This document shows, in pieces, positions 8,399 through 15,454 of a stretch of DNA of 64,000 bases. Position 1 is the first letter of the stretch; the number at the start of each line of letters is the position of its first letter. The notes below the pieces were generated by a model, which saw only the letters and a program-made list of their open reading frames with translations, had not been told where the DNA came from and ran no database searches. Made by a program: the position numbers and the translations under genes. This DNA comes from Dokdonella sp041395345 (GTDB taxonomy: Bacteria > Pseudomonadota > Gammaproteobacteria > Xanthomonadales > Rhodanobacteraceae). Location: the NCBI RefSeq assembly GCF_041395345.1, contig NZ_JAWLAR010000019.1:1-64000 (forward strand). Direction: 5' to 3'.

Positions 8399-9775
8399 CT
8401 ATTGCAGACGAAGATAGAACAGGGTTTGCCCGCGCACCACGCTCAACATGAGCTGGCGCGGCGGCTGCTCCAGCAGTCGGGCCAGATCATCGGTGTCCTG
8501 GATATTGCGCTGGTTGATGCCGATGACGACGTCGCCCTGGCGCAGGCCGCGCCGGTAGGCCGGGCTCGACGAGTCGATGGCGCGAACCACGCTGCCGCTG
8601 AGGCCGGGGCGTTGCTGGTCCGCCGCGAGGTCGGCCAGTTGCACGCCGGCAAGGCGCGCATCGATGTCTTCTCCACGCACGCTCACGGTCGAGCTCGCTT
8701 TCAGGACCATGTTGACGACCAGTGGCTTGCCGTCGCGCAGAATGCCGACCCGGACCGCCGTGCCGACCGGGGTCAGACCCTCGATGTTGTGCAGCTCCTG
8801 GCTCGATCCGATTGGCTTTTCATTGATGCTGGTGATGACATCGCCTGCACGCAGACCTGCATCGGCGGCTGGGGTGGCATTGCGAACGCGCGTCACCACG
8901 GTTCCCTTGCCGACCTCGATGGCCAGCATGGCAGCGATATCGGCAGTGACGTCCTGGGTATCGACACCGAGCGCCCCGCGCCTGACCTCGCCGAACTCGA
9001 CCAGCTGGCGCATGACGTTGGCAGCCAGGTCGCTGGGAATGGCGAAGCCGATACCGACGCTGGCACCCGACGGCGAGAAGATCATCGAATTGATACCGAC
9101 CAGCTCGCCGCGCAGGTTGACCAGGGCGCCGCCGGAGTTGCCCGGATTGATCGAAGCATCGGTCTGGATGAAATTCTGATAGCCGCGGCGCAGGCCGGTC
9201 CGGTCCAGTGCCGAAACGATGCCGGATGTCACGGTCTGGCCGAGCCCGAACGGGTCGCCGATCGCGACCACGAAGTCGCCCACCTTCAGATCCCTGGACC
9301 GGGCCAGTGGCACGGCCTGCAGGTTTTCTGCCGGAATCTGCAGTACGGTCAGATCGGTGTCAGGATCCGATCCGATCACGCGCGCGGAGACCGTGCGATT
9401 GTCGTGCAGGGTCACGTCGATGTCGTCCGCACCCTGCACGACATGATTGTTGGTCAGCACGTAGCCGTTGTCGGCGTCGACGATGACGCCGGATCCCAGC
9501 GATTGCTGTATGCGTTCGCGCGGCTGGTTGGGCACGTTGAAGAAGCGCCGGAACATCGGGTCGTCAAAAAACGGATCGCGTACCTGGACCCGCGTGCGCG
9601 TATTGATGTTGACCACGGCCGGAGTGACCCTGTCGATCATGGGTGCGAGGGTCGGCAGCGGCTGGCCGTCGACTGCCGGTGGCAGTCCCGCCAGGGCGGT
9701 CGCGGCAGACAGGCACAAGGCCAGCGACATCAGGATTCGGGTCGGCAGGGGACGCAAGCACGATAGGTGGTCCAT
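8399..9775 (-). CDS. Periplasmic Do-like serine protease/chaperone (DegP/DegQ family)
   Basis: 458 residues. A signal peptide (about 1-29, ending in ATALA) precedes the trypsin-like domain with the catalytic triad His111 (LTNNHVVQ), Asp141 (PDTDLTVL) and Ser214 (NPGNSGGAL). Two PDZ domains follow, the second ending in the LFYLRLQ C-terminus. Such proteases degrade or refold damaged envelope proteins. The ATG at 9775 is chosen because the signal peptide begins there; the open frame runs to 10060 with no protein-like content. It is divergent from nrdJa, across a 399-base region. DegP and DegQ cannot be told apart here, although the C-terminus is the conserved VVRGxxxxYLxL(Q/R) kind. Confidence 0.95.
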   Translation of the reverse strand: MDHLSCLRPLPTRILMSLALCLSAATALAGLPPAVDGQPLPTLAPMIDRVTPAVVNINTRTRVQVRDPFFDDPMFRRFFNVPNQPRERIQQSLGSGVIVDADNGYVLTNNHVVQGADDIDVTLHDNRTVSARVIGSDPDTDLTVLQIPAENLQAVPLARSRDLKVGDFVVAIGDPFGLGQTVTSGIVSALDRTGLRRGYQNFIQTDASINPGNSGGALVNLRGELVGINSMIFSPSGASVGIGFAIPSDLAANVMRQLVEFGEVRRGALGVDTQDVTADIAAMLAIEVGKGTVVTRVRNATPAADAGLRAGDVITSINEKPIGSSQELHNIEGLTPVGTAVRVGILRDGKPLVVNMVLKASSTVSVRGEDIDARLAGVQLADLAADQQRPGLSGSVVRAIDSSSPAYRRGLRQGDVVIGINQRNIQDTDDLARLLEQPPRQLMLSVVRGQTLFYLRLQ

Positions 9776-10051
9776 GAACGAGTTCCGTGATGAGGGGAGG
9801 TATTGGCGTCGGCCAATGCATTCTGCATGGATCCTCACGCAGCGCGATGACGCATGCTGGCCGGCGCGGGGCGCGATGCGGGATTCCGGGCACCCACACA
9901 GACCGCACGGAGCGCAATCGGTTTCATCCGGGACCCTGTTGATCCAGCCGGGACGCGGGCCCATGCAGGCCCTGCCGCGTTGCCGGGCCTGCGGGGGCAA
10001 TTTCGCCTTTACAAGCGTCAGGGCCGGGCGTAGGGTACGGGGTTGGCGGCA

Positions 10052-10098
10052 CCACAACATCTTGTGTGTGCGGACACGGGAAAACCTAGCGGTTGTGG
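10052..10098 (+). promoter_or_regulatory. Two NrdR-like boxes upstream of nrdJa
   Basis: Box 1 at 10052-10067 (CCACAACATCTTGTGT) matches the NrdR consensus acaCwAtATaTwGtgt at 13 of 16 positions. A weaker half-conserved box lies exactly 31 bp further at 10083-10098 (9 of 16). NrdR operators normally come as pairs about three helical turns apart, so the spacing supports the call. NrdR represses ribonucleotide reductase genes when dATP is plentiful. The rest of the 399-base divergent region (9776-10174) should also hold the protease promoter, which I could not place. Confidence 0.6.
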
Positions 10099-10174
10099 AG
10101 CGTTTCGGAGAGTGCCCAAGGGCATTCTGTCCGCATTGGCGGCGCTGATCCGTCAGTAATGAAGTGACAGTGAC

Positions 10175-12391
10175 GTGGCAAGCAATAACGAAACCGGGGG
10201 GATATCCCGGTCACAGAAGAAGAAATTGGAGGATTCGCTGGCAATGAGCACGGTGCGACTAGAGGGGCTCGCGCGCGGCGCGGTAGAGATTCCGCTTCAA
10301 CCCGCTTCCCTGGATATCTGGGACAAGAAATACCGGTTGAAGTCCAAACAGGGTGAGGCCGTCGACGTCGACATCGACCACACCTACCAGCGCGTCGCTC
10401 GCGCCCTTGCCGAGGTCGAGACCAGCAAGGAAAAGCAGGATTACTGGTTCGAACGTTTTCTCTGGGCGCTGCGCCGCGGCGCTATTCCGGCGGGCCGCAT
10501 CACCTCGAACGCCGGCGCCAACCAGCACAAGCCGAAGACCTCGACGATCAACTGCACCGTCTCGGGCACGATCGAGGATTCGATGTACAACATCCTCGAC
10601 AAGGTCCACGAGGCCGGGCTGACGCTGAAGGCCGGCTGCGGCATCGGCTACGAATTCTCGACGCTGCGTCCGCGTGGCGCCTACGTGTCGGGTGCCGGCG
10701 CCTATACGTCCGGCCCGCTGTCGTTCATGGATATCTACGACAAGATGTGCTTCACCGTGTCCTCGGCCGGTGGTCGTCGCGGTGCGCAGATGGGCACCTT
10801 CGATGTCTCGCATCCCGACGTGAAGGAATTCATCCGGGCCAAGCGCGAGGATGGCCGCCTGCGCCAGTTCAACCTGAGCCTGCTGATCACCGACGGCTTC
10901 ATGGAGGCGGTCGAGGCTGATGGCGACTGGCCGCTGGTATTCCCCATCCACATCAAGGAACAGCACGAGATCGACCTGGCCGACGCCGAGAAGGTGGTCT
11001 GGCGCGAATGGCCGACGACCAAGCACTATGTCGTCCGCGATGACGGCCTCGTGGCCTGCAAGATCTACAGCCAGATCCGCGCACGACATCTGTGGGACAT
11101 GATCATGGTGTCCACCTATGACTTCGCCGAGCCCGGCTTCATCCTGATCGATCGCGTCAACGAGATGAACAACAACTGGTGGTGCGAACATATCCGCGCG
11201 ACCAATCCCTGTGGCGAACAACCGCTTCCGCCCTACGGTTCCTGCCTGCTCGGTTCGGTCAACCTGACCAAGTTCGTGCGCGACCCGTTCGGCCCGAAGG
11301 CGCGCTTCGACATGGAGGAGTACAAGGAGGTCGTGCGCGTGTTCACGCGCATGCTCGACAACGTGGTCGAAATCAACGGCCTGCCGCTCGAGGAGCAGCG
11401 CGAGGAAATCGAAAGCAAGCGCCGTCACGGCATGGGCTTCCTCGGTCTCGGCAGCACCCTGACCATGCTCAAGAAGCGCTACGGCACCCCCGATGCCTGT
11501 GCGTTCACCGAAGATGTCTCGCGCGAAATGGCCGTGGCCGGCTGGGAAGTCGCCCTGGGCCTGGCGAAGGAAAAGGGCCCAGCACCTGTGCTCACGCGCG
11601 ATTTCAGGATCACCGGCGAAATGCTGCGCAAGCGTCCGGAAATGGTCAAAGATGGTTACAAGATCGGCGATTCGATTCCCGGCCGCATCCTGCATGCGAA
11701 GTACAGCCGCTACATGCAGCGCGTCGCCTCGGTCGCGCCGGAACTGGTCGCCGAGCTGGCCGAAGTCGGCGCGCGCTTCACCCATCACACCTCGATTGCG
11801 CCGACCGGCACGATCTCGTTGTCGCTGGCCAACAACGCCTCCAACGGCATCGAGCCGAGTTTTGCCCATCACTACAGCCGCAACGTGATCCGTGAGGGCA
11901 AGAAGTCCAAGGAGAAGGTCGAGGTATTCAGCTATGAATTGCTCGCCTATCGCGAACTGATCAATGGCAAGGCCATGCCCTTCTCGGAAGTCGCCGAGGA
12001 AAAACTGCCCGAGTACTTTGTTTCGGCCGATGACATCAGCCCTACCGAACATGTCGATATCCAGGCCGCCTCGCAGAAATGGATCGACTCGTCGATCTCG
12101 AAAACCGCCAATGTGCCGACCTCGTACCCCTATGAGGATTTCAAGCACATCTACCACTACGCCCACCAGCAAGGTCTGAAGGGATGCACCACCTTCCGCT
12201 TCAATCCGGCGGCATTCCAGGGGGTACTGGTCAAAGAGCACGATTTGGAGAACACTCGGTATCGGTTCGAGCTCGAAGACGGGTCAATCGTGGAAGCCAG
12301 GGGCAATGAAGAGATCGAGTACGATGGCGAAGTCCACACGGCCGCCAATCTCTTTGATGCCTTGAAGGAAGGCTATTACGGCAAATTCTGA
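10175..12391 (+). CDS. nrdJa: Adenosylcobalamin-dependent class II ribonucleotide reductase, large subunit NrdJa
   Basis: 738 residues; reduces ribonucleotides to deoxyribonucleotides with a B12-generated thiyl radical, independent of oxygen. Visible are Cys127 (TINCTVSG) and Cys357 (GSCLLGSVNL) as the redox pair, the radical site NPCGEQP with Asn344, Cys346 and Glu348, and the substrate loop APTGTISL. The usual C-terminal CxxC tail is absent: the protein ends in DALKEGYYGKF. That tail is supplied by the separate nrdJb gene about 1 kb downstream, as in Pseudomonas aeruginosa NrdJa/NrdJb. The start is a GTG; an ATG at 10244 preceded by GGAGG is an alternative that would remove 23 residues. NrdR-like boxes lie upstream. 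Confidence 0.95.
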   Translation: MASNNETGGISRSQKKKLEDSLAMSTVRLEGLARGAVEIPLQPASLDIWDKKYRLKSKQGEAVDVDIDHTYQRVARALAEVETSKEKQDYWFERFLWALRRGAIPAGRITSNAGANQHKPKTSTINCTVSGTIEDSMYNILDKVHEAGLTLKAGCGIGYEFSTLRPRGAYVSGAGAYTSGPLSFMDIYDKMCFTVSSAGGRRGAQMGTFDVSHPDVKEFIRAKREDGRLRQFNLSLLITDGFMEAVEADGDWPLVFPIHIKEQHEIDLADAEKVVWREWPTTKHYVVRDDGLVACKIYSQIRARHLWDMIMVSTYDFAEPGFILIDRVNEMNNNWWCEHIRATNPCGEQPLPPYGSCLLGSVNLTKFVRDPFGPKARFDMEEYKEVVRVFTRMLDNVVEINGLPLEEQREEIESKRRHGMGFLGLGSTLTMLKKRYGTPDACAFTEDVSREMAVAGWEVALGLAKEKGPAPVLTRDFRITGEMLRKRPEMVKDGYKIGDSIPGRILHAKYSRYMQRVASVAPELVAELAEVGARFTHHTSIAPTGTISLSLANNASNGIEPSFAHHYSRNVIREGKKSKEKVEVFSYELLAYRELINGKAMPFSEVAEEKLPEYFVSADDISPTEHVDIQAASQKWIDSSISKTANVPTSYPYEDFKHIYHYAHQQGLKGCTTFRFNPAAFQGVLVKEHDLENTRYRFELEDGSIVEARGNEEIEYDGEVHTAANLFDALKEGYYGKF

Positions 12392-12486
12392 GGCGGGTGC
12401 GGATCCGGCGTGCGCCTGGCGCATGTCGATCGATGTGAAGTGCGTTGTTCCTGATTACCAATCAAACTAGCGCGGAGAGGGGAAAC

Positions 12487-13179
12487 ATGAGTACCGATAG
12501 TCCGGTTGAAGAAGTCAAAGACAGTCTGAAGGAAATGGGCGGTGCAATTTCTGACGCGGCCGGTGCCGTCGCCAGCTCCGCCGGTGATATCGCAGCTGAA
12601 GCCAAGGCGTCTGCCACCAAGGCAGGCAAGAAGGCGGTCGCCAAGGTCAAGAAGGCACGCAAGCAGGCAGCAAGGCGCGTGAAGACCGTGGTCGCCCGGA
12701 TCAAGAAGGCCGAGAAGTCCGCGGCCAAGCAGATCAAGAAGGCCGCCAAGACCGTCACCAAGAAAGCCGAAGAGGCCAAGAAAGCGGTGTCCAAGGCCAA
12801 GCCGAAGGCCGCAGCAAAGAAGGCCAAGGCCAAGAAGACGGTCAAGAAAGTCGCGAAGAAGGCCGGCGCCAAGAAGGCCGCCGCCAAGAAAGCGACGAAG
12901 AAGGTCGTCAAGAAGGCAGCCGCCAAGAAGGCAGCCGCCAAGAAGTCCGTGAAGAAGGTCGCGAAGAAAGCCGGCAAGAAAGCGGCGAAGAAGAAAGTAG
13001 CGGCCAGGAAAGCGGTCAAGAAGGTCGCAAAGAAGGCAGCGAAGAAGGCAAAACCGGCCAAGAAGGCGGCCAAGAAAGCCGTGAAGAAGGCAGCGCCCAA
13101 GAAAGCTGCAAAGAAAGCTGCAAAGAAAGCAGCGCCGAAAAAGGCCGCAAAGAAAGGCGGCAAGAAAGGCCGCAGGTGA
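12487..13179 (+). CDS. Histone H1-like, lysine/alanine-rich DNA-binding protein
   Basis: 230 residues. The first 55 are acidic-to-neutral (EEVKDSLKEMGGAISDAAGAVASSAGDIAAEAKA) and may form a helix; the remainder is a long run of KKA, KAAK and KKVAK units ending in KKGGKKGRR. This is the composition of bacterial H1-like proteins such as AlgP and Bordetella BpH1, which bind DNA nonspecifically. A strong GGAGAGGGG lies just before the ATG. The gene sits between nrdJa and nrdJb on the same strand, 95 bases after the first. Repeats at DNA level reflect the codon runs, so length is likely to vary between strains. Confidence 0.85.
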   Translation: MSTDSPVEEVKDSLKEMGGAISDAAGAVASSAGDIAAEAKASATKAGKKAVAKVKKARKQAARRVKTVVARIKKAEKSAAKQIKKAAKTVTKKAEEAKKAVSKAKPKAAAKKAKAKKTVKKVAKKAGAKKAAAKKATKKVVKKAAAKKAAAKKSVKKVAKKAGKKAAKKKVAARKAVKKVAKKAAKKAKPAKKAAKKAVKKAAPKKAAKKAAKKAAPKKAAKKGGKKGRR

Positions 13180-13185
13180 TCGACA

Positions 13186-13214
13186 GCCCTTTCCACGTGT
13201 ATCGAGGAAAGGGC
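13186..13214 (+). terminator. Hairpin after the H1-like gene
   Basis: A 9-bp perfect stem GCCCTTTCC/GGAAAGGGC with an 11-nt loop, seven bases after the stop codon. No T-run follows, so it may be an attenuator or RNA-stabilising hairpin rather than a strong intrinsic terminator. Confidence 0.45.
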
Positions 13215-13413
13215 GCTTCGATGACTGACGTAAAGGGCGCACGCGGGACTTCACCGTCCCGCTGGCGCTTGATTGTTTCAGGGTTCAAACCGATCTTGAG
13301 CAATAACCGGCCACCGCCGGTACAAGAACAGGCGCCATCAGCGCCGACGCAATAGCAAGCACTGACCGTCTCCCCATGTGATCGGCAGGCAAGAAATTCA
13401 GGAGTACGCCGGC

Positions 13414-14250
13414 ATGGCGATCAAGATCAACAAGAAGATCAAGGCATACAACGTTGTTCAGCCGGATGAAAAGCCGGCCGCCGTTGTCGCCACCCCTATC
13501 GTGGAAGAACCGGCCAGCGCCGAAGTCATCCACATGCATGAAAAGGTCGAGCGCCCGGATCAGCTGATCGGCGCCACCTACAAGATCAAGTCGCCCCTGG
13601 TCGAGCACGCGCTGTACGTGACCATCAACGATATCGTGCTGAATCCGGGTACCGAGCATGAACTGCGCCGGCCCTTCGAGATTTTCGTCAACTCCAAGAG
13701 CATGGAGCACTTCCAGTGGATCGTCGCGCTCACGCGCATCATGTCGGCCGTGTTCCGCAAGGGCGGCGACGTGACCTTCCTGGTCGAGGAGCTCAAGGCC
13801 GTATTCGATCCGCGTGGCGGCTACTTCAAGGCCGGTGGCATCTACATGCCCAGCATCGTCGCCGAACTCGGTGCCGTCATCGAGCGCCACATGAAGATGA
13901 TCGGCCTGCTGCACGATCCGGAAATGGATCCCGCCCAGCGCGCCCTGATTGCTGAAAAGCGCGCCGCCTACGAAGCCAAGTCAAAAAAAAAGTCTGACGT
14001 AAGCGCGAAGTCGGCCAAATCGCCGACCTCCTCCGACTCGTCATCCCGGCGAACGCCGGGACCCAGCTCCTCCGCATCTGCTTCTGTAGGAGCGGATTCA
14101 GCCGCGATGCCTTCCCCCGCCGAAGCCGAAGACGACACCCCGAGCTTCCCGCCCGGCGCCACGATGTGCCACAAGTGCAACACCAACGCGACCATCATCA
14201 TGGATGGGTGTGCAACGTGCCTGAATTGTGGCTATTCGAAGTGTGGGTGA
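13414..14250 (+). CDS. nrdJb: NrdJb: C-terminal cysteine-rich subunit of split class II ribonucleotide reductase
   Basis: 278 residues from the ATG at 13414 (AGGAG upstream). The N-terminal 190 residues contain the block normally at the C-terminal part of NrdJ (PDQLIGATYKIKSPLVEHALYVT, FEIFVNSKSMEHFQWIVAL, YMPSIVAELGAVIERH). The last 28 residues hold six cysteines, CHKC at 252-255, CATC at 266-269, then Cys272 and Cys277 in the NCGYSKCG ending. This tail normally re-reduces the NrdJ active-site disulfide. Between them lies a Ser/Ala/Pro-rich linker (about 191-245) whose DNA contains two dispersed genomic repeats in frame. P. aeruginosa NrdJb has the same role. The stop codon lies within the left direct repeat of an AT-rich insert. 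Confidence 0.9.
   Translation: MAIKINKKIKAYNVVQPDEKPAAVVATPIVEEPASAEVIHMHEKVERPDQLIGATYKIKSPLVEHALYVTINDIVLNPGTEHELRRPFEIFVNSKSMEHFQWIVALTRIMSAVFRKGGDVTFLVEELKAVFDPRGGYFKAGGIYMPSIVAELGAVIERHMKMIGLLHDPEMDPAQRALIAEKRAAYEAKSKKKSDVSAKSAKSPTSSDSSSRRTPGPSSSASASVGADSAAMPSPAEAEDDTPSFPPGATMCHKCNTNATIIMDGCATCLNCGYSKCG
14041..14110 (+). repeat. Two dispersed genomic repeats embedded in frame in nrdJb
   Basis: 14041-14066 reads TCATCCCGGCGAACGCCGGG then ACCCAG, a hairpin of the intergenic TCATCCCGGCG type. 14084-14110 reads TGTAGGAGCGGATTCAGCC then GCGATGC, the TGTAGGAGCGG type also seen at 39634-39739 and 55561-55630. Both are read through as the protein linker containing SSRRTPGP and ASVGADSAAM. Confidence 0.8.
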
Positions 14251-14339
14251 GCCTTAGAAGTTCTCATACTTAGCCTCAAGGAACTTGTTACCTATTTCTG
14301 CCGGTCCTCGTCGAATGGAATTTATTGAGAAAGGCGAGA

Positions 14340-15098
14340 ATGTTGGATAGCTCAACGAATGGTCTAGGCTCAGCAAAAGTAGATAGATTGGGTGAGCTTC
14401 TCAGGGCTGGAAGCTTCTCTGCTGACGCATTGATTGAACTCGATCGATATAGGCGGTCGTTTGGTCCTGCCTATCAGAAGGTGATCAAGATTTCTCAGCA
14501 AATGTTGCATCTTCCTGTAACCGGTCGGCCATCCAAGTCTACAAGCGCAATTCTTGATAAGTTGCGACGTGAAAGTTCGCGTCTAAGTCAAATACAAGAC
14601 ATTGCTGGTTGTCGAATCATTGTCGACGATATTCCTAAGCAAAACAGGGCGGTGGACGCGCTCAATGCGTTCTTGACTTCCCCTCGAATTGTTGATCGGA
14701 GAGCGAATCCGACCCATGGATATCGTGCCGTACATCTAGTGGCAAATATGTCTGGACGATTTGTGGAGGTGCAAGTTAGGACACTTCCCCAGCACCTTTG
14801 GGCTGAAATCTCGGAGAAAATGGCCGACACAATTGATTCGAGGATCAAGTATGGCGAAGGGGATGGGGAAGCGCTCAAGTTCCTGAGGTCGTTATCTGAG
14901 GGAATTAGGGGCTTGGAAGACGAAGAGGATTCGCGAGACAGGACGCTCTGGAAGCTCGCCGGGTTTACTCGTGAACAGAGAAAGCGGTACAGGAGGAACC
15001 TTAAAATCCTCGAAGAGAACTATCGTTCGAGGAGAACTGCCGTACTACGAGTGTTGCGAAGTGTGCATACCGACATGAATCGATCGCCAAACAAATGA
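14340..15098 (+). CDS. RelA/SpoT-domain (small alarmone synthetase/toxSAS-like) protein
   Basis: 252 residues from the ATG at 14340, which has AAAGG five nt upstream; a TTG at 14325 is also possible. A complete nucleotide pyrophosphokinase domain is visible: GRPSKSTSAILDKLRR (about 62-77, ATP-binding basic motif), DIAGCRIIVDDI (Asp87, metal), THGYRAVHLV (Tyr128, His132, G-loop) and VEVQVRT followed by QHLWAEISEK (Glu144, Arg147, His152, Glu156). No hydrolase (HD), TGS or ACT domain is present, so it is a stand-alone synthetase. The C-terminus is a basic helical tail. Its stop overlaps the start of a 98-aa gene by four bases (ATGA). Toxic SAS enzymes are usually paired with a small antitoxin; that pairing is inferred here, not shown. 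Codon and base use differ from the neighbours. Confidence 0.85.
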   Translation: MLDSSTNGLGSAKVDRLGELLRAGSFSADALIELDRYRRSFGPAYQKVIKISQQMLHLPVTGRPSKSTSAILDKLRRESSRLSQIQDIAGCRIIVDDIPKQNRAVDALNAFLTSPRIVDRRANPTHGYRAVHLVANMSGRFVEVQVRTLPQHLWAEISEKMADTIDSRIKYGEGDGEALKFLRSLSEGIRGLEDEEDSRDRTLWKLAGFTREQRKRYRRNLKILEENYRSRRTAVLRVLRSVHTDMNRSPNK

Positions 15099-15391
15099 TC
15101 TTTCTCATTGAGTACGATCGGGCGTCAGGTTCGATTGCCAGCTTGAAGGAGTTTGAAGATGGTGAAGGCGAGCTTGCAGCTAAGGAACGCTTGGAGCTTG
15201 AGATTTCACTCATGAACAATGGTGTGGTTAGGGAAGTAGTCCTCCTTCAAGCCGGTTCAATCAAAGCCTTGCGAGTTACCCACAATCGATACTTTAAAAA
15301 TGTTGCAGAGCTCGCAGAAGACGGAAGCAATCTGATGAGCAAACTAAAGCTAGACGATCAATCTCGTTCGAGCGGAAAGGACTTCACTTAG
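15095..15391 (+). CDS. Uncharacterised 98-aa partner of the RelA/SpoT-domain protein
   Basis: Begins inside the stop region of the RelA/SpoT gene (ATGA overlap, 15095-15098), a classic sign of coupled translation. The product is acidic: MIFLIEYDRASGSIASLKEF suggests two beta strands and a turn, followed by a Glu-rich helix (about 25-42) and a VVREVVLLQAGSIKALRVTHNRYF strand-turn-strand. The tail is hydrophilic. No named family is recognised. By position, size and charge it is a candidate antitoxin or regulator of the synthetase. It shares the low GC of its partner. Confidence 0.65.
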   Translation: MIFLIEYDRASGSIASLKEFEDGEGELAAKERLELEISLMNNGVVREVVLLQAGSIKALRVTHNRYFKNVAELAEDGSNLMSKLKLDDQSRSSGKDFT

Positions 15392-15454
15392 GAAGAAGTC
15401 TGGACAAGAAGGTGAGGCTTAGTTCGATGCGCCGTTGAGTCGAAGGAGTGAATA

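Larger units (their letters stand above)
14246..15422. mobile_element. AT-rich insert bounded by 12-bp direct repeats
   Basis: GGTGAGCCTTAG at 14246-14257 and GGTGAGGCTTAG at 15411-15422 (11 of 12 identical) bracket two genes whose GC content is visibly lower (roughly 45-50% by eye) than the flanks. The left repeat spans the last Gly codon and stop of nrdJb, so the host gene would be left intact by insertion. No integrase, transposase or terminal inverted repeat is visible, so how it arrived is not evident. The repeat is short and could be chance. Confidence 0.5.

Noticed and set aside
9945..9962. AGCCGGGACGCGGGCC, similar to the B12 box of cobalamin riboswitches, upstream of the B12-dependent nrdJa
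   Set aside because: Matches about 12 of 16 positions but lacks the accompanying GGTG, CTGCCCCCGCAA and GCCACTG elements of the riboswitch core.
10259..12241. 660-aa minus-strand frame
   Set aside because: Exact antisense of nrdJa; no recognisable domain and atypical composition.
12600..13170. Tandem short repeats resembling a CRISPR or minisatellite
   Set aside because: They follow the codon pattern of KKA/KAAK repeats, vary in length and have no spacers. No CRISPR array is seen in the window.
12462..13196. Minus-strand 244-aa Phe/Leu/Ala-rich frame that looks like a membrane protein
   Set aside because: It is the complement of the lysine-rich H1-like gene; AAG codons read as CTT/TTC give artificial hydrophobicity.
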